A stretch of DNA of 64,000 bases from Sclerodactyla briareus (GCA_026419785.1 JAODTK010005749.1:298246-362245); one strand, 5' to 3'; shown: positions 32,910-46,274, counted from the first letter of the stretch. Made by a program: numbers and translations. Notes: generated from the letters alone by a model not told the origin.

Positions 32910-34059
32910 CTTTGAAGGTAAAGAATAATTATTCTTGCTCATCTGGAGAATCAAACCACTAATGCGCATTTCCATTGAGCAGTTTGTGATGATCGCGATG
33001 AATGCGCACTGCATATTGCCTGCATTGGTTTTGCTATTCTTAATGTCACAGGTAAAACAAGTTCTTGCAAGCTCTATTAAATTACAGCTGATTTTCTTTA
33101 GCTCATGTCTTTCTACTATCACGTTTCAACGTCAAGGTAGACACCAGGGACATCATACAGTTAGTGCGGACTGGATGTGAGATTGATATCAACCAGGCGC
33201 GGACTAATGTTGGCAAACTTTTTTGGACGCAATACAAAAAATTCTTTCATGTAGCCAAAGCCAGCCACGCCCCCCCCCCCCCCCCCTCCGCCCTATTTCA
33301 AGATGTAGGGGCTGCAGCAAGGATGTTATTTAATAAACAAAACACACAGTTTGTGTAGTGATTCCTGCCATATATTGTAACAAATGTACTGTAACTTCTT
33401 CTGTAACGCTTCCGGAACGTCCTGAACAACCTTGAGCTCACACCTTGTTTTCGTAATTTTCCAAAATGCCAATCACTGTCCCAGTCACGTGTGTTTTACA
33501 AAAATGTACTGTTGGTGCGTGACTAACATTGACTGGCTGCCACGGTTGTAGGCTCCCATATTGTGAGGTTGAATAGGTGGGCTCCCAATTAAAATGCAAG
33601 GAGATAATAATTTGTATGTACTATTGGTATAATGTTACACAGTTGCTCCAAATAAATGATGAAATCATAGTGACAAATAGTACAACTCACTAGCTGTTAC
33701 TCACAAAGCTTTTGAAAGTTCTTATTTTACCACTCCACCACCATCCTACGACAAGAAATAAGGCCACTGGTCCGTATGTTATTGTTCCTAACCCGCTGTA
33801 CGATGAATGCTTTCAAACAAGTCATCGGACGTCAGTACCAGGCACTGATCCTGAATTCCAGCTGAGAAGATTACTACATGTATGCACTGACTTAACATTA
33901 GTGGCTAGTAAAAAACCAATCTAATATTGAATAACCTTAGGTGAACGTCAATATTTACGACAGTGAAGCCTAAAAGGCTACATGTAGGCTAGGCTCGGCT
34001 TAGGCCCTAGCTTAGGCCATTTAGTTTTTCCATGTTTCATGGCCAAACAACTAGTTTTT
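32910..34059. other. ARID4-like intron; poly-C tract
   Basis: Intron sequence with a C16 tract at about 33,271-33,286 and a TAGGCTAGGCTCGGCTTAGG patch near 33,990. No coding feature is supported. Confidence 0.45.
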
Positions 34060-37000
34060 CATCCCTAATTGACTTTTTGATGACCTTGGTACTGACCGGT
34101 GTTATGGAGAATGTTAACCTAGATGATATACACCCTGTCCTGAAATATTAGCCCCATACTATTTGGAGTTTTCGCCCATAATTGAACCTTTGATGACATA
34201 AAAACGGTTTTCCATGAAACAGGCGACCGTCACCCCAGGTTGTCCTCGCCTGTTACCGATCAATGTTTTCATCTATTAGTCACCATGCGAACAGTTACAA
34301 GGCATTGAATGAGTTGCGTTAAGATTCTGGTATAGCATTTAACAGAACCACCCTAGCTAACTAATCAGTGCCATTTCAATTCGTAAGGACTGATTATTGA
34401 CAATGCTACCATAATACGTTTTGTGGAATGTGACTAAGTTGCCTAAAGATTCAATAGACAATAATCACTTTCTGTTGCCCTTTTCCTCACTTCACTTACT
34501 TTTAGGAACCATTGTGAACCACACTTAATACAGTTCATGGAATTCAACAAAAGACTTGAACATTGCATGAATCAGCAAGTTAATAATACCAACACTGCAT
34601 AAACCCTAGTGAACTGATTCAATGTTAACATTTTGGCGAGACTAAAGTTAGACCAAGCTCATAGTGAAACGGTCTGCTCTCATAAAGGTTTTCTGTATAT
34701 CCTCAGTGTACCCCATAAATTCCTTCATCTACCAGCCTCCCACGGGTTATTCCCCCCCTCCCCCCTGCTATCTCACATACCAGACCTACTGCAGGTGTCA
34801 ACCTGACAATGACCACTATGTCCCTCCTTGAAACCACGTTCAGGCGAGACAAACATCATTTTTTGACCCTCATTTACCTTATGACCTCATGACATGGCGG
34901 TTTTTTATAAAATTGTTTACTCACAATGTTACACCCCCAATGGTTAACCTTCCATCCTGTCACAGATATTCATTCTCCGATATGGCTAGAAACAGTTTTT
35001 GGACCCCTGAGTGACCTTGATGACCTTTAATGACATGGCAGTTTTTTTGAAAATTGTAACTCTCCAGTGATACAGCCACTCCTAGTGACATTTTGGCAAT
35101 TCTGATGAACAGCCCAGTGCTATTGCCAAAAAGTACAAACTCAGTGTTTTGACCCTACGGACCTTTGATGACCTTCAATGACCTGGCGGTTTTTATAAAA
35201 ATTGTTACTCTCTCCAGTGATGCATCCACCCTAGAAGCAAATTGCATTCCATTGAACATGCCCAATGTTATTTGCGAAAAAGCTATTAATTAAACTTCGA
35301 CCCTTGTAACTACCAAAGTAAAGTGTCTGATCGAAGCGTGAGTTGTCTCCTCCATAAGTCCACACAGGTCTATCACATATCCAAAAATAACCAGTTCTAT
35401 TTTTTGTGCCCGTACCTCCTTAAATAAGCACATTATTCAGACTCAACTTTCCCACATGACCCCTGACCAGGTCCAATTGGTCGGAGTTCACCCACATTGC
35501 AGGTCAACAATTATATCACAATGGTGAACCATTCCAGCCTTCACAATATTTCATTCTCCGATTCTGGCCAGAAAAGTTTTTGACCCCTGAGTGACCTTGA
35601 AAGACCCTTAATACGGCAGTTTTTTTAATGAAAATTGTAACTCTCCATGTGATACATCCACTCCTTAGCATTTTGCATTCTGATTGACATGCCCAGGCTC
35701 TTGCCAAAAAGTACTAAAATCAGTTTTGTTGACCCCTACGTTCCCTTTTGATGACCTTCAATGACATGGCGGTTTTTATAAAAATTGTTACTTCTACATG
35801 TGATGCATCCACTCCTGAGAAGCATATGATTCCCCATGATCACGCCATGTTATTGCGAAAAGCTTTAAATTAAACTTTTGACCCCTTGTCCTAACCAAAG
35901 TAAGTGTCCGGTCGAAGCGGGGGTTGGTCTCCTTCATATAGCACACACAGGTCTATCACATATTATCCAAAAATAACCATTTCTATTTTTTTGGCCCGAC
36001 TCTTTAAAATAGGCACATTTATTCAAGACTCACCTTTACCACATGATCACCTGACAGAGGTCAAATTGAGGTCAGAGGTCACAACACATGCAGGTCAACA
36101 TAATCACAATAGTGAACCTGCAGCTTCCACAGATATTCATTCTCGCGATTATGATGCCAGAAAACGTTTTTGACCCTAAGTTGAACCTTGAATGACCTTT
36201 AATGACATGGCAGCTATTATGAAACTTGTAACTCTCCATGTGATACATCCACTCCTAGGAGCATTTTGCCATTCTGATGAACATGCTCATGCTAGTGGGC
36301 AAAAAAGTACTAATCAGGTTTTTGACCCACAGGTGACCTTTTGCATTGAGGCTGCAATGAATAACCAGTTTTATAAAAATTGTTACTCTCCATGTGATGC
36401 ATCCACTCCTTAGAAGGCATATCGCATTCCAATGAACACGCCCAATGTTTTGCGGAAAAGCTATTAATTAAACTGGACCACGCTTTGACGCGCTTTTAAC
36501 TACGCAAGTAGTGTCGGATCGAGCGGGATTGTCTCCTCCATAAAGCACACAAATATATATATATATTCACCAAGTTTCATGAGGATTCACCACCTTTAAA
36601 ATATGCATAAATTATGCAAATTCGACTATGTAAATGCAAATTAGTAACATTAAATGCCCTCTGTGGCCTCGTCCCTACTGTAAATTCATTGGACTATAGA
36701 TAAACCATCCTCCACCAAGTTTCGTCGAAATCCAACAAAATTCAAAAATATTGCAGAAATTATGCAAATCCGACTACTTAATTAGCATATATCATCCGGA
36801 ATCTGATGAATTCGTGTACTCTTCATAGTTGTTACAAACTCCGAACGGACGGCATCAACAATGCATCTACCGATCAAGAGATATCTTGTACAACAGCTTC
36901 TTGGCCAATTTTCATTAAATATGGCAAATTTTTAATATGCAAATGAGTATGGTTCTTCGGACAAAAAGTGGTGGCCATCGGCAACTCTTCACGGCGCACG

Positions 37001-39465
37001 TCCACAAAAAGGTCTCCAGCATGATGGCTTTCAGTCACGGTTCAGAAGATATCGAACCACACATCCGGACAGACAGACAGACAGATGGACAGACGGAGGA
37101 CGGACGACGGATGGATGGACGGACTGATGGACCGATCGACAGACAGACAGCCAGACAGACACAACAAATTTGACCCACTATGTCTCTCCTTGAACATAGT
37201 TTCAGGGCATACACACATGTAACCATAGTTGGGATACACCATGTCTAATATAAACATCATCAGGAAAGGTCACTGTAAGTTGTTCAGGAACACAAACTAT
37301 TTCACAGTTTTATGCCCATGAGGGACCTTGGAATGATGACCTTTAATGACATTACGTTTGATGAAAAAATGCTCTCTCGATGAGATACAACGCAGTCCTA
37401 CAAAGCATTATGATCGCGAAAGTATTCTGCCGATGCTATTGCAAAAAATGTATAAAACCACCTTTGATCCCTTGCACTTGAGAACCAAGTGCCCGATTGA
37501 AGCGAGTTGGTTCGTCTATTCAGCACAACAGAACTCTGTCACATATCCCCAATTGACGGTTCTAATTCCTCTTTGCCCCGTAACTCTTAAAATAGGCACA
37601 TCATTCGGGATTTGACCTTTGACGCTCATCAGAGGTTAGTTTAACCAACCCATTGTTCTTTCTACAAAACGCCTTATAATGCCCTATGAAAATCCTAACT
37701 GCACGAATTTAAATGAACAAATTACCCTCTAATATTTCACACACAAGGTCACAGCGGTCAATTTACTTACGGGCTTTCGATGGCACGTACTTTGAGATCG
37801 CGAAATGGCCACAAACTTTGTTCGGCACAAACAATAGTAAAGGTCTAATTGAGGTCAAAGTACACAGATGGTGGTCACAGTGGATCACCTTGGCGCACCT
37901 CCCCACCTTGGCAGACTCTTTGGTGTCCAATGTGTGACCAAAAACTTAGTTTTCTGTACCGCCTAATGCCCTTTGCTGCCTTGGGTGACAATGCCCGTTT
38001 TTATGAAAAATGTTACCCACCAGAATGAGATACAAACCCCCTGTCCTGACATATAAACTTACATCAGGAAATTTCCCTGAAGTTGTTGCAGAACATATAC
38101 TTTTGGCAGGTTTATGCCCATAAGTGACCTTGAATGATCTTTGATGACATACGTTTTTTTGAAAAATGTATGACCCTAGATGGGATACACCCTGGGTCCT
38201 GATATAAACCCATCAGGAAAGGTCACTGGAAGTTTTTGCAGGATCACATACTATTTCACACAGTTTGAATCCATAGTGACCTGAATGACCTTTGATGCCC
38301 TGAGTTTTTATGAAAAATGTTACCCATCTCCCCCAGATGTACACCTTTCCTGAAATTTCAAAAATTGCCAAGCACTGTCACTGTAAGTTGTCGAAAATTA
38401 GTTTTTTGTCCATAAGTGACCTTGAATGACCTTTGATGCATGACAGTTTTAATGAAAAATGTTACTCTCTCCTCTCGATGAGATGCACGCAGTCCTACCA
38501 AGCATTATGTATCGCAGAGTATACTGCCCGATGCTATTAGGGCCACGAAGGTATCAAAACCAACCTTTGATCCCTTGTAACTTGAGAACCGAGTGCCTGA
38601 TTGACGCGGGAGTTTGTTCGTCTATGCAGCACACAGAGCGCTGTCACATACCAAAAATTGAAAGGTTTAATTTTCTTTGCCTTGTAGACTCTAAAATAGT
38701 CAAATCCAGTCGAGATTTGACCTTCGAACCTTTGACCCATCAGCAATAGGTAGTTTTGAACCCTGATTCCAACAAACGTCATGGCAAATCACTACGAACA
38801 TCTAACTGCACTAAATTTCAAATGAAGAACTTTTTGACCTCTAATATCTTCGCACAAATGTCACATGAGTCCATTTATGGTCCATTTCGATCGAAGTACC
38901 TTTGAGATCGAAAATGGCCCAAAATTTGATCAGACCCAAAACTGGTAAAGGTCAAATTGAGGTCACAGGTCACACAGATGGGGGGTCAACGAGTGCGATC
39001 ACACTGGTGCATCCGCCCAACCTATGCAGATATGGTTCTTCCATTTTATGGCAAAAAAATAGTTTTTTGACCCCTAATTGACTTGGATGACCTTGGATGC
39101 CATGACCGTTATGGTTTTTGAATATGATCCCTCTCATCAATCGCAACTAGTCCCAATCGTCAGCGATGTAGGACATTGCTAAAGGAGTTTATTGGCCTTT
39201 TCACTATTTTCGTTTTCGGCCTCTCATTGACCTTTGGTGCCTTGAGACAGGCACAGGAAAAATAGGGATCAACTTACCCATATGACAAACCTACATGCTT
39301 AATATGAACTATGAACTTGATACATGCTTGCGTTCTTCATATTAATCGTCCGGACAAAATGTGTCACCTACCACACACGCACGCACATCACAACACACGG
39401 ACCCACACATCTTGCTGACTGCATAGATTCCTTCCTTTGCCGTTGGCAAGGAAATCAAAAACTGT
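34060..39465. mobile_element. Family B tandem-repeat block, 5.4 kb
   Basis: Family B units run almost without break. The 110 bp left module is at 34,215, and a tail with CAGGCGAGACA is at 34,841-34,851. A second array runs to a CAGA/CGGA microsatellite (37,065-37,160) and hairpin remnant TGTCTCTCCTTGAACATAGT at 37,181. A third runs to 39,465, where the tail instead has the family A form (GACTGCATAGATTCCTTCCT ... GGCAAGGAAATC). At least three elements are therefore nested or abutting. They fill most of the intron between the linker exons at 40.6 and 32.9 kb. Confidence 0.85.
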
Positions 39466-40616
39466 AACACAAGTTGCAACATCCAGCTTTCATTGTCATA
39501 CATCCGCACTGGTTTTCAAACAATCCCAGCTAAATCAATGCAATTCCCAGGTAATTCTATTTTGACTGTGCTAATCCTTTTTTTTTTGCATAAAGGCCTG
39601 ACAAATAATGGCTCATCCCTTTTTCCACCTTCTGGCAAATGCTCCCCCCATCCCCGGTAGAGGGGCCGTGGTTACCAGTGCATTATATTATAAGACAGAG
39701 TGCGAAGGACAGCGTCACTGAGGGAGTTCAATGCCTGCAACGCTCCACAAACAATTCTGCTGATAATATTTCAGGCCTTCCTTGCAAAATTAACATACAC
39801 GATTCAAAACATGAAACACTGTTAATTTTTTTTTCTTGTAATCTTGGGATTGCAGACCATGAACTTGACACAATTTGAATGTGTGCACAGTTCTCAGTGA
39901 ACTTTGGGCGCGAGCATTGCGTATAGACCAATCAATTTAGGAATTCAACAATGACACACTGTACATTTAGTTATGTGACAGCACTTTCACAACAGCAATC
40001 TCGGAATCTCGAGACTAGACTTGTACTGGGGGTACTTCTCCGCTATCTTCGGTACTCCCTTGTTTGTTAACCTAAATTTCCAATTCAGATTCACTGAAGA
40101 GAAACTCATGTTAAATATTATCTTCTGCAATGTATGCTAAATCAGTCCCAAAAGATAAAACAAAATGTAAAATATTTATGTGACTAGTTCACCTTGCGGG
40201 GCATGCGTGGAGTGTCTAGACAGCCAATGATGGGCATTGAAAATAATTACTGTTTATTTCATTCAAGGTCCTAGTGGTTCTTCTGGGGGCTTTTTATTTA
40301 TAAACTATCCAACCTTTCCAACTCTTCTATATTCCAGTGAGCGTAGTGTCAACTGATTTTATCATTTTTTTGTCCAATCAATCAATATTGATTCCACATT
40401 GAAGTAACGACAAGACACATCACGTTGAAAAGTATCACAAATGCGACTACAAGGCATAGGAGAGGGAGTCACCCCACATGACAAGGTCTACACCAATGGA
40501 ACAGATTGCCAACGCCAATTCCGAAAATTCTACATGGTATTCGGTAGCATCGGTGTGGTTAACTCTACCCCTTATTGGACGCCGTCATTACTCCTTGTTC
40601 TGAAGAAGTGCCTTAC
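39466..40616. other. ARID4-like intron, no feature recognised
   Basis: No supported element. A plus-strand frame at 40,441 (MRLQGIGEGVTPHDK...) is mostly antisense to the exon that starts at 40,617 and is not supported. Confidence 0.4.
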
Positions 40617-40902
40617 CTTCTTTTGGAGCTGGTTTTGCCTCACTTGCGTTTGGAACCTCTGTTTTAACCTCCTCTTTCTCCTCCTCTTGCCACTTCTTTC
40701 TTCTCTTTCTTCAGAGGCAGCAGCATCAGCAGTAGCTCTTTCTTGTCTTCTTTGGGGTGCTGGTAGGGGTGCTTAGAGGGGTCCACCGGTCATAGGAGGA
40801 AGCCCGCCTCCGAGGGCGGTACAGGACACCTGGGGGCTTCCCGCGTTGAAGCTAGACCCCAAGCTTCCTATTGGTGGTCCTTCAAAAAGGCAAAGAGATC
40901 AT
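40617..40902 (-). CDS. ARID4: ARID4-like exon: end of ARID and Glu/Lys-rich linker
   Basis: After a clean acceptor (AATTTCCTTTCAG) the frame gives SLCLFEGPPIGSLG and a Gly/Ser/Pro-rich run, then TPTSTPKK. In a neighbouring frame it gives RATADAAASEEREER and WQEEEKEEVKTEVPNASEAK up to the donor AGAAG then GTAAGG. The start falls where ARID4 proteins have the last ARID helix (YLYGFEEY), and only the FE pair resembles it. The acidic/basic tail fits the family's linker between ARID and chromobarrel. Two frame shifts are visible. The opposite strand carries a shadow frame of the same length with no support. Confidence 0.75.
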
Positions 40903-41571
40903 CTGAAAGGAAATTAAAAACATCTGTGAAAACTCCCATCGATCATCTTTCAGAAAAAAGACAGGTAAATGTTTTTTTTCTGTGGGAGGAAGGGGGGGGG
41001 GGTATCACAATGATATCTATTTTTTAACCATGCACTTAGGAAGAATGAACATTCACGTTAAATAGGGACCAACTTTTTTCCAAGGTATTCGAAGGGAAAA
41101 ACAAGCTATTTGACTCAAAATATTCTGTCGAATGCTGTGAACGAGAGACCCATGCTCTGTTCCTAAAAAAACGGGATCAGGCCATGGGATCATAGCAGCA
41201 GAACCTGAATGCATTAGTGATACTATAGTTTGCTTCCCCCATATTTAATTAACATATAAATGGCACTACAACCAGTTACCGAAGGTCGCCACCTTCTACT
41301 TCCATGTCTTCATAAGACTGAATGTTGACCATGTCTACAAAGTTTGGTGAACATGTGACTGAATACTGAACTGAAAATGAAGCGAAATTATGAAATTGGA
41401 CACTATTTGACCTCCCATGGCCTTAGGCAGAACCACATCCACTAAGTATGTAGAATCCACCTATTTTGAGGAATTCACTAATTTTGCATAAATAGCAAAT
41501 TGGACTACTAAATCGTATATTCTACAACTGAGAAGTGTTCAAGTCACATACATGGTGATATTTTAACTCAC

Positions 41572-41761
41572 TTGTTGTATGCTGCCTTTAGTGGTAATGA
41601 ACTGTAGGATGATTGGTATACCCATCTTACTAGCTATATACCTCCACTGCTGCTTATCAGTCACCTTCTTACAGCCACCCAGGTCCTGTACCTAGCTTAT
41701 AGAGCTTGTAAAGGTTCAGGTCCTGTACCCGGCCACACTGGAGGCTTGTGATTGGTGGTCC
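41572..41761 (-). CDS. ARID4: ARID4-like exon: core of the ARID DNA-binding domain
   Basis: The exon starts TTNHKPPV, then DLNLYKLYKL, then GGCKKVTDKQQWRYIASK and MGIPI, ending in AAYNK. This follows the ARID consensus closely: the NKPP loop, DLNL(F/Y)KL, GGC....WK.I...LGIP, and the Y.KYL helix start. The tryptophan and GIP core residues are present. ARID domains bind DNA through a helix-turn-helix-like fold. Two to three frame breaks are needed to read the whole domain. The acceptor dinucleotide reads CG instead of AG after a good pyrimidine tract (TTTTCTTTCG), probably a base error. The donor is CAA then GTGAGT. Confidence 0.93.
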
Positions 41762-42244
41762 CGAAAGAAAATAGATAAAAATAGAACTCTATTTTTTCTG
41801 AACATTTTTTTTTCCACACGGGGTTCCAGTTTGGTTTTTCATTCGTTGGTATTTGTCAGTATTGGTTTCTTCATTCCTGTTGCGTATTTCAGTTTTTGTT
41901 TTCTTTCTCATGTGGATGCCAGTTTATTTTCTATTCTGTTGTATTTTGTTTTCTTCACTTGGGATGCCAGTTTCTTTCTCTTCTGTTGCTATATATCAGT
42001 TCAGCAATACATGGCAACAAAAGGAACCATTGTTCACGTCTTCTGTATACACCATTCCACTTATGGGTCTGCTAATAATACCTTCTATCACTGTTTCAAC
42101 ACTGACCTTTCCGCACTGCACCACCAGAAATGTCAGGATGATTTGCGCGTCTCAAGGGGGCAGTTACAACCTCCATGTGTAGAGAATAATTGGCTAGGCT
42201 ACTACTGTGTGCTGGCTTATTGAGAGCATTCCTATCAATCCTAC

Positions 42245-42450
42245 CTCTTTCCTCCATGAATTATAAGCGAATACGCGAGCCAGGCCATCCCTTCTTGGGC
42301 ATGTCGTATATTCGTCATATAAGACTCGTCGCTGCTGCCTCCATCTCCTCACTGTCGTCCCTCTATCCGGTCCTTGTTTCTCAGGATGCTATAGTCCCAT
42401 GAACGAGCAGCTGCCCCAGTCTCAATGTACGTAACTTGCCTTCTCAATGG
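42245..42450 (-). CDS. ARID4: ARID4-like exon: RBB1NT end, acidic linker and start of ARID
   Basis: The exon opens AIEKA, then ETGAAARSWDYSILRNKD in a shifted frame. This parallels the family segment [21 protein letters not shown]. An acidic/serine stretch follows (GDGGSSDES or DDSEEMEAAA depending on frame). The end reads YNFMEERG, preceded by RDGLARIRL, matching the first ARID helix (ERDNFLQQLYKFMEDRG in vertebrates). The acceptor is a pyrimidine tract ending CATTTTCCCAG. The donor is AGAG then GTAGGA. The phase 1 exit leaves the glycine codon split, as the next exon requires. At least two single-base frame breaks lie inside. Confidence 0.88.
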
Positions 42451-44929
42451 CTGGGAAAATGGAACGGCCCGCAGGGTGATGTGTAAATCATATGGAAACA
42501 TGCAAGTTTAGGATGGAGGAAGAGTTTATAAATAGAAGAAAATTTAGAGAATATCATACCTTAAAGGGAATCATCCGACAAGATTGCTGAACCTAATTTT
42601 GTTTCAGGCATGGATACTTCTCTAGACAGGCAGCTAATGATATGAAAACAATTTTCAACGCCCCTCTTTTGGGCCATTCAGAGATGATTATGATAGCATT
42701 TTGACCCCTTCAAATCACTAAGCTTCAGCTCAAAGAGTTTGAATGAAGCCATAATAACAGAGTGGATGAGATAAGATTGGATTGGAGAACCCACATTCTA
42801 ATACTAGAGAGCTTATGCATCACAAAATTAGATCTTACAGCTTCATTCAACTTGATGTTTATTAGCCTATAGAAACGGGCGTTTGACGTCGTCCGTCTAT
42901 TATCAGCTTCATTCACTCATATGTGCAAAATGACGTAATCACCAATTGGTGATTTGCCAATACAAACGCCTGTAGGACTGTTTTGCATGCTGTCAGACTA
43001 AATTATGGACGGGGACTAGTGGGTGTCAACGTTGATTGTGCAATCATCGCAAGATTATGTGCAAGCGTTAGCCATGGTTCAACAGTATCTCATAATCACA
43101 CACAAGTTTGGTAATACCTCTTCACAGACCTGTAATATTAGTTTGCCTCAAGTTTGATATTAGGTCTCTTGCTTTTTATATTCTACATAATATACTTCCA
43201 CAACAAATGCTACATTCTTTCCAATTGCAGATTATACAACAGTCCCTGTAATCATTTGAGCACTATCATGGCTACTAAGGTACCAAGCTGGCCTAAAGTT
43301 GAATTCAAACTTTGCAGACTGGCTAGCTCAGGGCTGCTTAAAAAAAAAAAAAAAACAGATCAAGGTGGTAGTGCTGTACAATGGTCTAAGTAATGGTCTT
43401 GCATGGAGGCAGTGTTTATGCTAAGGTGCGGGAGGATTGCCGATCTGCCGCACACAACTAAAAATCCTGCACTGAAATAATTATAAGCGGGAAATTCAAG
43501 CAATGTTTCCACAAACAGGGAGAGCAATTTCTGCAATGTTTTCTACCAGTCACGATCTTGGTACGTCAGGCACAGCTACCATATTATTGTATGTCAGACA
43601 TCGTAACACTGCATGATAACACTATGTTTGTGTTTACTAAGAAGACAGAACATCTATTGACATAATTTCACAAACAAAACTGGTGCATGACACATTCCAT
43701 GTTAACCATGTGGAATGGGGCTGAATTCACTGTAAAATAACATTAAAAACTGCAATCTGAAGACATTTAATAATAATAATAATAATACAGCATTTGTATA
43801 GCACTCAATGCAGAGCCTCTGAGTGCTGATGATTTAAAAATCATCAAATAATGAAATACATGTGATGGGTTTGATACAACACATTCCACAAAAGATTGAA
43901 GCATGTTATTCGCAGGTGTCTTCAGATGATTACTTTTCTGATCTAGGCTAAGTTTGGGTCCCTGTACAAAATCATAGCAATTCAGTAGCTTAGGCCTACT
44001 GCTGGCTACCTTGTGGGGATTAGTAAAGCCATCAAAAATTATCATTTTGTGTATTATTAATCACACCAATAAAATTTTGCTGGAAAGAAAGCAAGAAAAA
44101 AAAAGAAACATTTCACGATTGCGGCCAGAAAAATGTAGCCGTTGAAGGATTTGCCATTTCGGTCATGTAGCTATGGGATGGAAGCAGGAATAGTATGACA
44201 TGGGGTGGTGTGGGGTGGCTTATCCCATGTTACACTGCCTATTACAGTGTCACTGTGTAGCAATCGTTGCAATGTGCGTCGATGAAAGGCAGTCAGGGAG
44301 TCAAACTGGGCCGAGAGAGGGGAGGGCTGTACAGGTAAACCATTAGCACACCCCTTCCTTTGGTACAAGTTGGCAATGTGACATCGTTCGGCGGGTAGCA
44401 TGGTTACAAAGATTCGTGGATCGGTATTTTCCGAGAAGCCCCCCCCCCCAGATTTCAAATCCCCCCTGAAAATAGTGAGGGGGGATCCCCCCCCCACATC
44501 TTGAAACAAGAGTAAATACGCATGGAGAGACCAATAAGTATTTTTCATGGTTTTGCCAGAGAGCTGTTTTGTAGTTGTTCAAGCGCACTTTTTTTGGGTA
44601 CGGAAATGATTGAAAGTGATGCATGATTGTAGGATTCTCTAAGTAGGATCCAGCACTGCTGCCTTGTGGTGGTGCCATCTAGGGTAACCATTTCTCTCAG
44701 ATGTGGGGGAGAATCCTTCGACACTAGAGAACTGACCAGTGGATGTTCAACAGTGGCTCTAGGATCTGGGAGGATGAAATGCAGGGTACACAACCACTTA
44801 AAAATCCAGGAATGAGGACATAAGATGAGGCAAATCATTGCGGGTTGGTCCATCTGCAACAACATTTAGTGACGGTTCCGATGAGCTGAATCAGCTTCCT
44901 GAACCCGCTGATACCAGACAAATGCTCAC
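42451..44929. other. ARID4-like intron; TAA repeat and weak dispersed repeat
   Basis: A (TAA)n run at 43,768-43,787 followed by 'cagcatttgtatagcactc' is another dispersed-repeat start. C/G-runs occur at 44,440-44,495. Open minus-strand frames of about 110-125 codons at 44.2-44.9 kb overlap each other and match nothing. RBB1NT sequence passes directly from the 44.93 kb exon to the 42.45 kb exon in the correct phase, so no exon is missing here. Confidence 0.5.
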
Positions 44930-44991
44930 CTGTTTTGACAGCAGGTACATCCCCCTTGTAGACATGATCTTTCGATGCGAAAGACCTCCAG
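44930..44991 (-). CDS. ARID4: ARID4-like exon: RBB1NT/PWWP-like domain, end
   Basis: This is a 62 nt exon reading WRSFASKDHVYKGDVPAVKT after completing the split tyrosine codon. The family sequence here is YSIARKDIKEVDILNLP. The match is modest, but the K-D pair and spacing hold, and the exon is phase-correct on both sides: it ends in one base (G) that with the next exon gives alanine and continues AIEKA. The acceptor is GTCTGAGCCCAG. The donor is ACAG then GTGAGC, a good consensus. Confidence 0.85.
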
Positions 44992-45149
44992 CTGGGCTCA
45001 GACACGGTTTATAACTGGAGAGAGAGAAGTAAGAAAGGTTCATTAAACCAAATACCATTCCAAAAAGTTTTACAAGTGTTGAGCTGAGTGCCACGAGTTC
45101 AGCAAACAACTGCACACTAGCTCAGTACACAGAGCATGGCGCATCTCGG

Positions 45150-45545
45150 GTCAAATAAGTTTTGTTCAAGACTAGCTGAACTTGACCTGACCCCAAAAAT
45201 GTACTCATTGTGCAGGACCTCATACCAAGTACAGGCTTGATCCCTCCAGGTGGAGTTTAGTTTATCTGCTCACAAGGCCAAAATTCACCCAAATATTCAT
45301 TTTTCACATGAAAATTACATACCCCCCCCCCAAAAAAAATAGGTCTTCATTCTTAACTTTCGATAAAAAAGCTATACACCAAATTTCAACTTATCAGACC
45401 AAGCGTTCTGGACTTATCGTGTGCACAAGATTGACAGACTGACCTCTGCTGACCTTTCAACCAGAATCTAAGCAGTAGGGATCATGTACCCATTAATGGG
45501 AACCCACATACCAAGTATGGCCTGATCCACCCATGTGGGGTTGTG
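45150..45545. repeat. Family A, single partial copy
   Basis: About one unit of family A: 'tgacctgaccccaaaaa.tgtactcat', 'taccaagtacaggcttgatcc', 'caacttatcagaccaagcgttctgg', then a second start. No hairpin tail is visible. Confidence 0.8.
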
Positions 45546-45783
45546 TATACGCTAAGAAATATGAGGCATACTCTGCCAAGTGAACTATTTTTTCTGTCTA
45601 CTCACTTTTCCTGTATTGAGATTGAATTGGGCATCAATAAAATCTTACTAAAAACATCAGAAAGAACAAATTTGAATGACCAACCAAGGCATCACCCAGA
45701 CTGAAGGTTCTGAGGGTAATGAAAGAGTCCAAAAACAGAAATGTGGCAGAGAGCAACAGTGTACACTGTCAGCTGATACTCAC

Positions 45784-45866
45784 TATTTGTTATCTCTGAA
45801 TGACCTTGTGACGATGTGGTCCTTTGTCCTGTTAGGGGCCGCTTTTGGGCAGCTTGGGTCTACAAT
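45784..45866 (-). CDS. ARID4: ARID4-like exon: RBB1NT/PWWP-like domain, middle
   Basis: The unbroken frame reads IVDPSCPKAAPNRTKDHIV followed by TRSFRDNKY. The vertebrate counterpart is [28 protein letters not shown], with the same PSC, KD and RSF.D.K positions. The acceptor is a long pyrimidine tract ending TTCTCTTTCACAG, and the donor is AATA then GTGAGT. The exon is 83 nt, enters in phase 0 and leaves in phase 2. The last codon, TA plus C from the next exon, makes tyrosine. Confidence 0.93.
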
Positions 45867-46274
45867 CTGTGAAAGAGAAATGTGATGTTGAAGTGCCCAA
45901 AGTGACATTCCTTCAAAACCATATTCAGAGTTTAAGTTAAGGATTTCCTTGAACTCCTACCGCGGTACCAAACAAGCTGCAATATGCCTGTGCAATACTA
46001 AAAATTGTGCTATCGGTTCAATCCAGGCTTTAAGCTGCATCATTCCTGGATAAATTATCATCCTTGGTATTGTGAGGAGTTGAGAAAGAGTTTTCTGTCA
46101 ATGAATTCCCTGAAGGTCCTCCAATACTGGGTATATAATGTCTGCACAGCAAATTCTAGCTGAACAAGATGTTGCTGTACAACATTTCAAAAATCAGAAT
46201 GCAACAAACAAAAATAGACAAGGGAGTATCAACAAATGTAAATTAGGGAGAGGGAGTATCAACAATGTAATTAC

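Noticed and set aside
36930-37173. Open frames with TDRQTDGQTE-type repeats
   Set aside because: They come from the CAGA/GGAC microsatellite in a family B tail.
40441-40616. Plus-strand gene start (MRLQGIGEGVTPHDK)
   Set aside because: The frame runs on into the antisense of a supported ARID4-like exon and has no family match.
44171-44865. Extra ARID4-like exon in overlapping minus-strand frames of 106-125 codons
   Set aside because: The neighbouring exons at 44,930 and 42,450 already join in phase within one domain, and these frames match nothing in the family.
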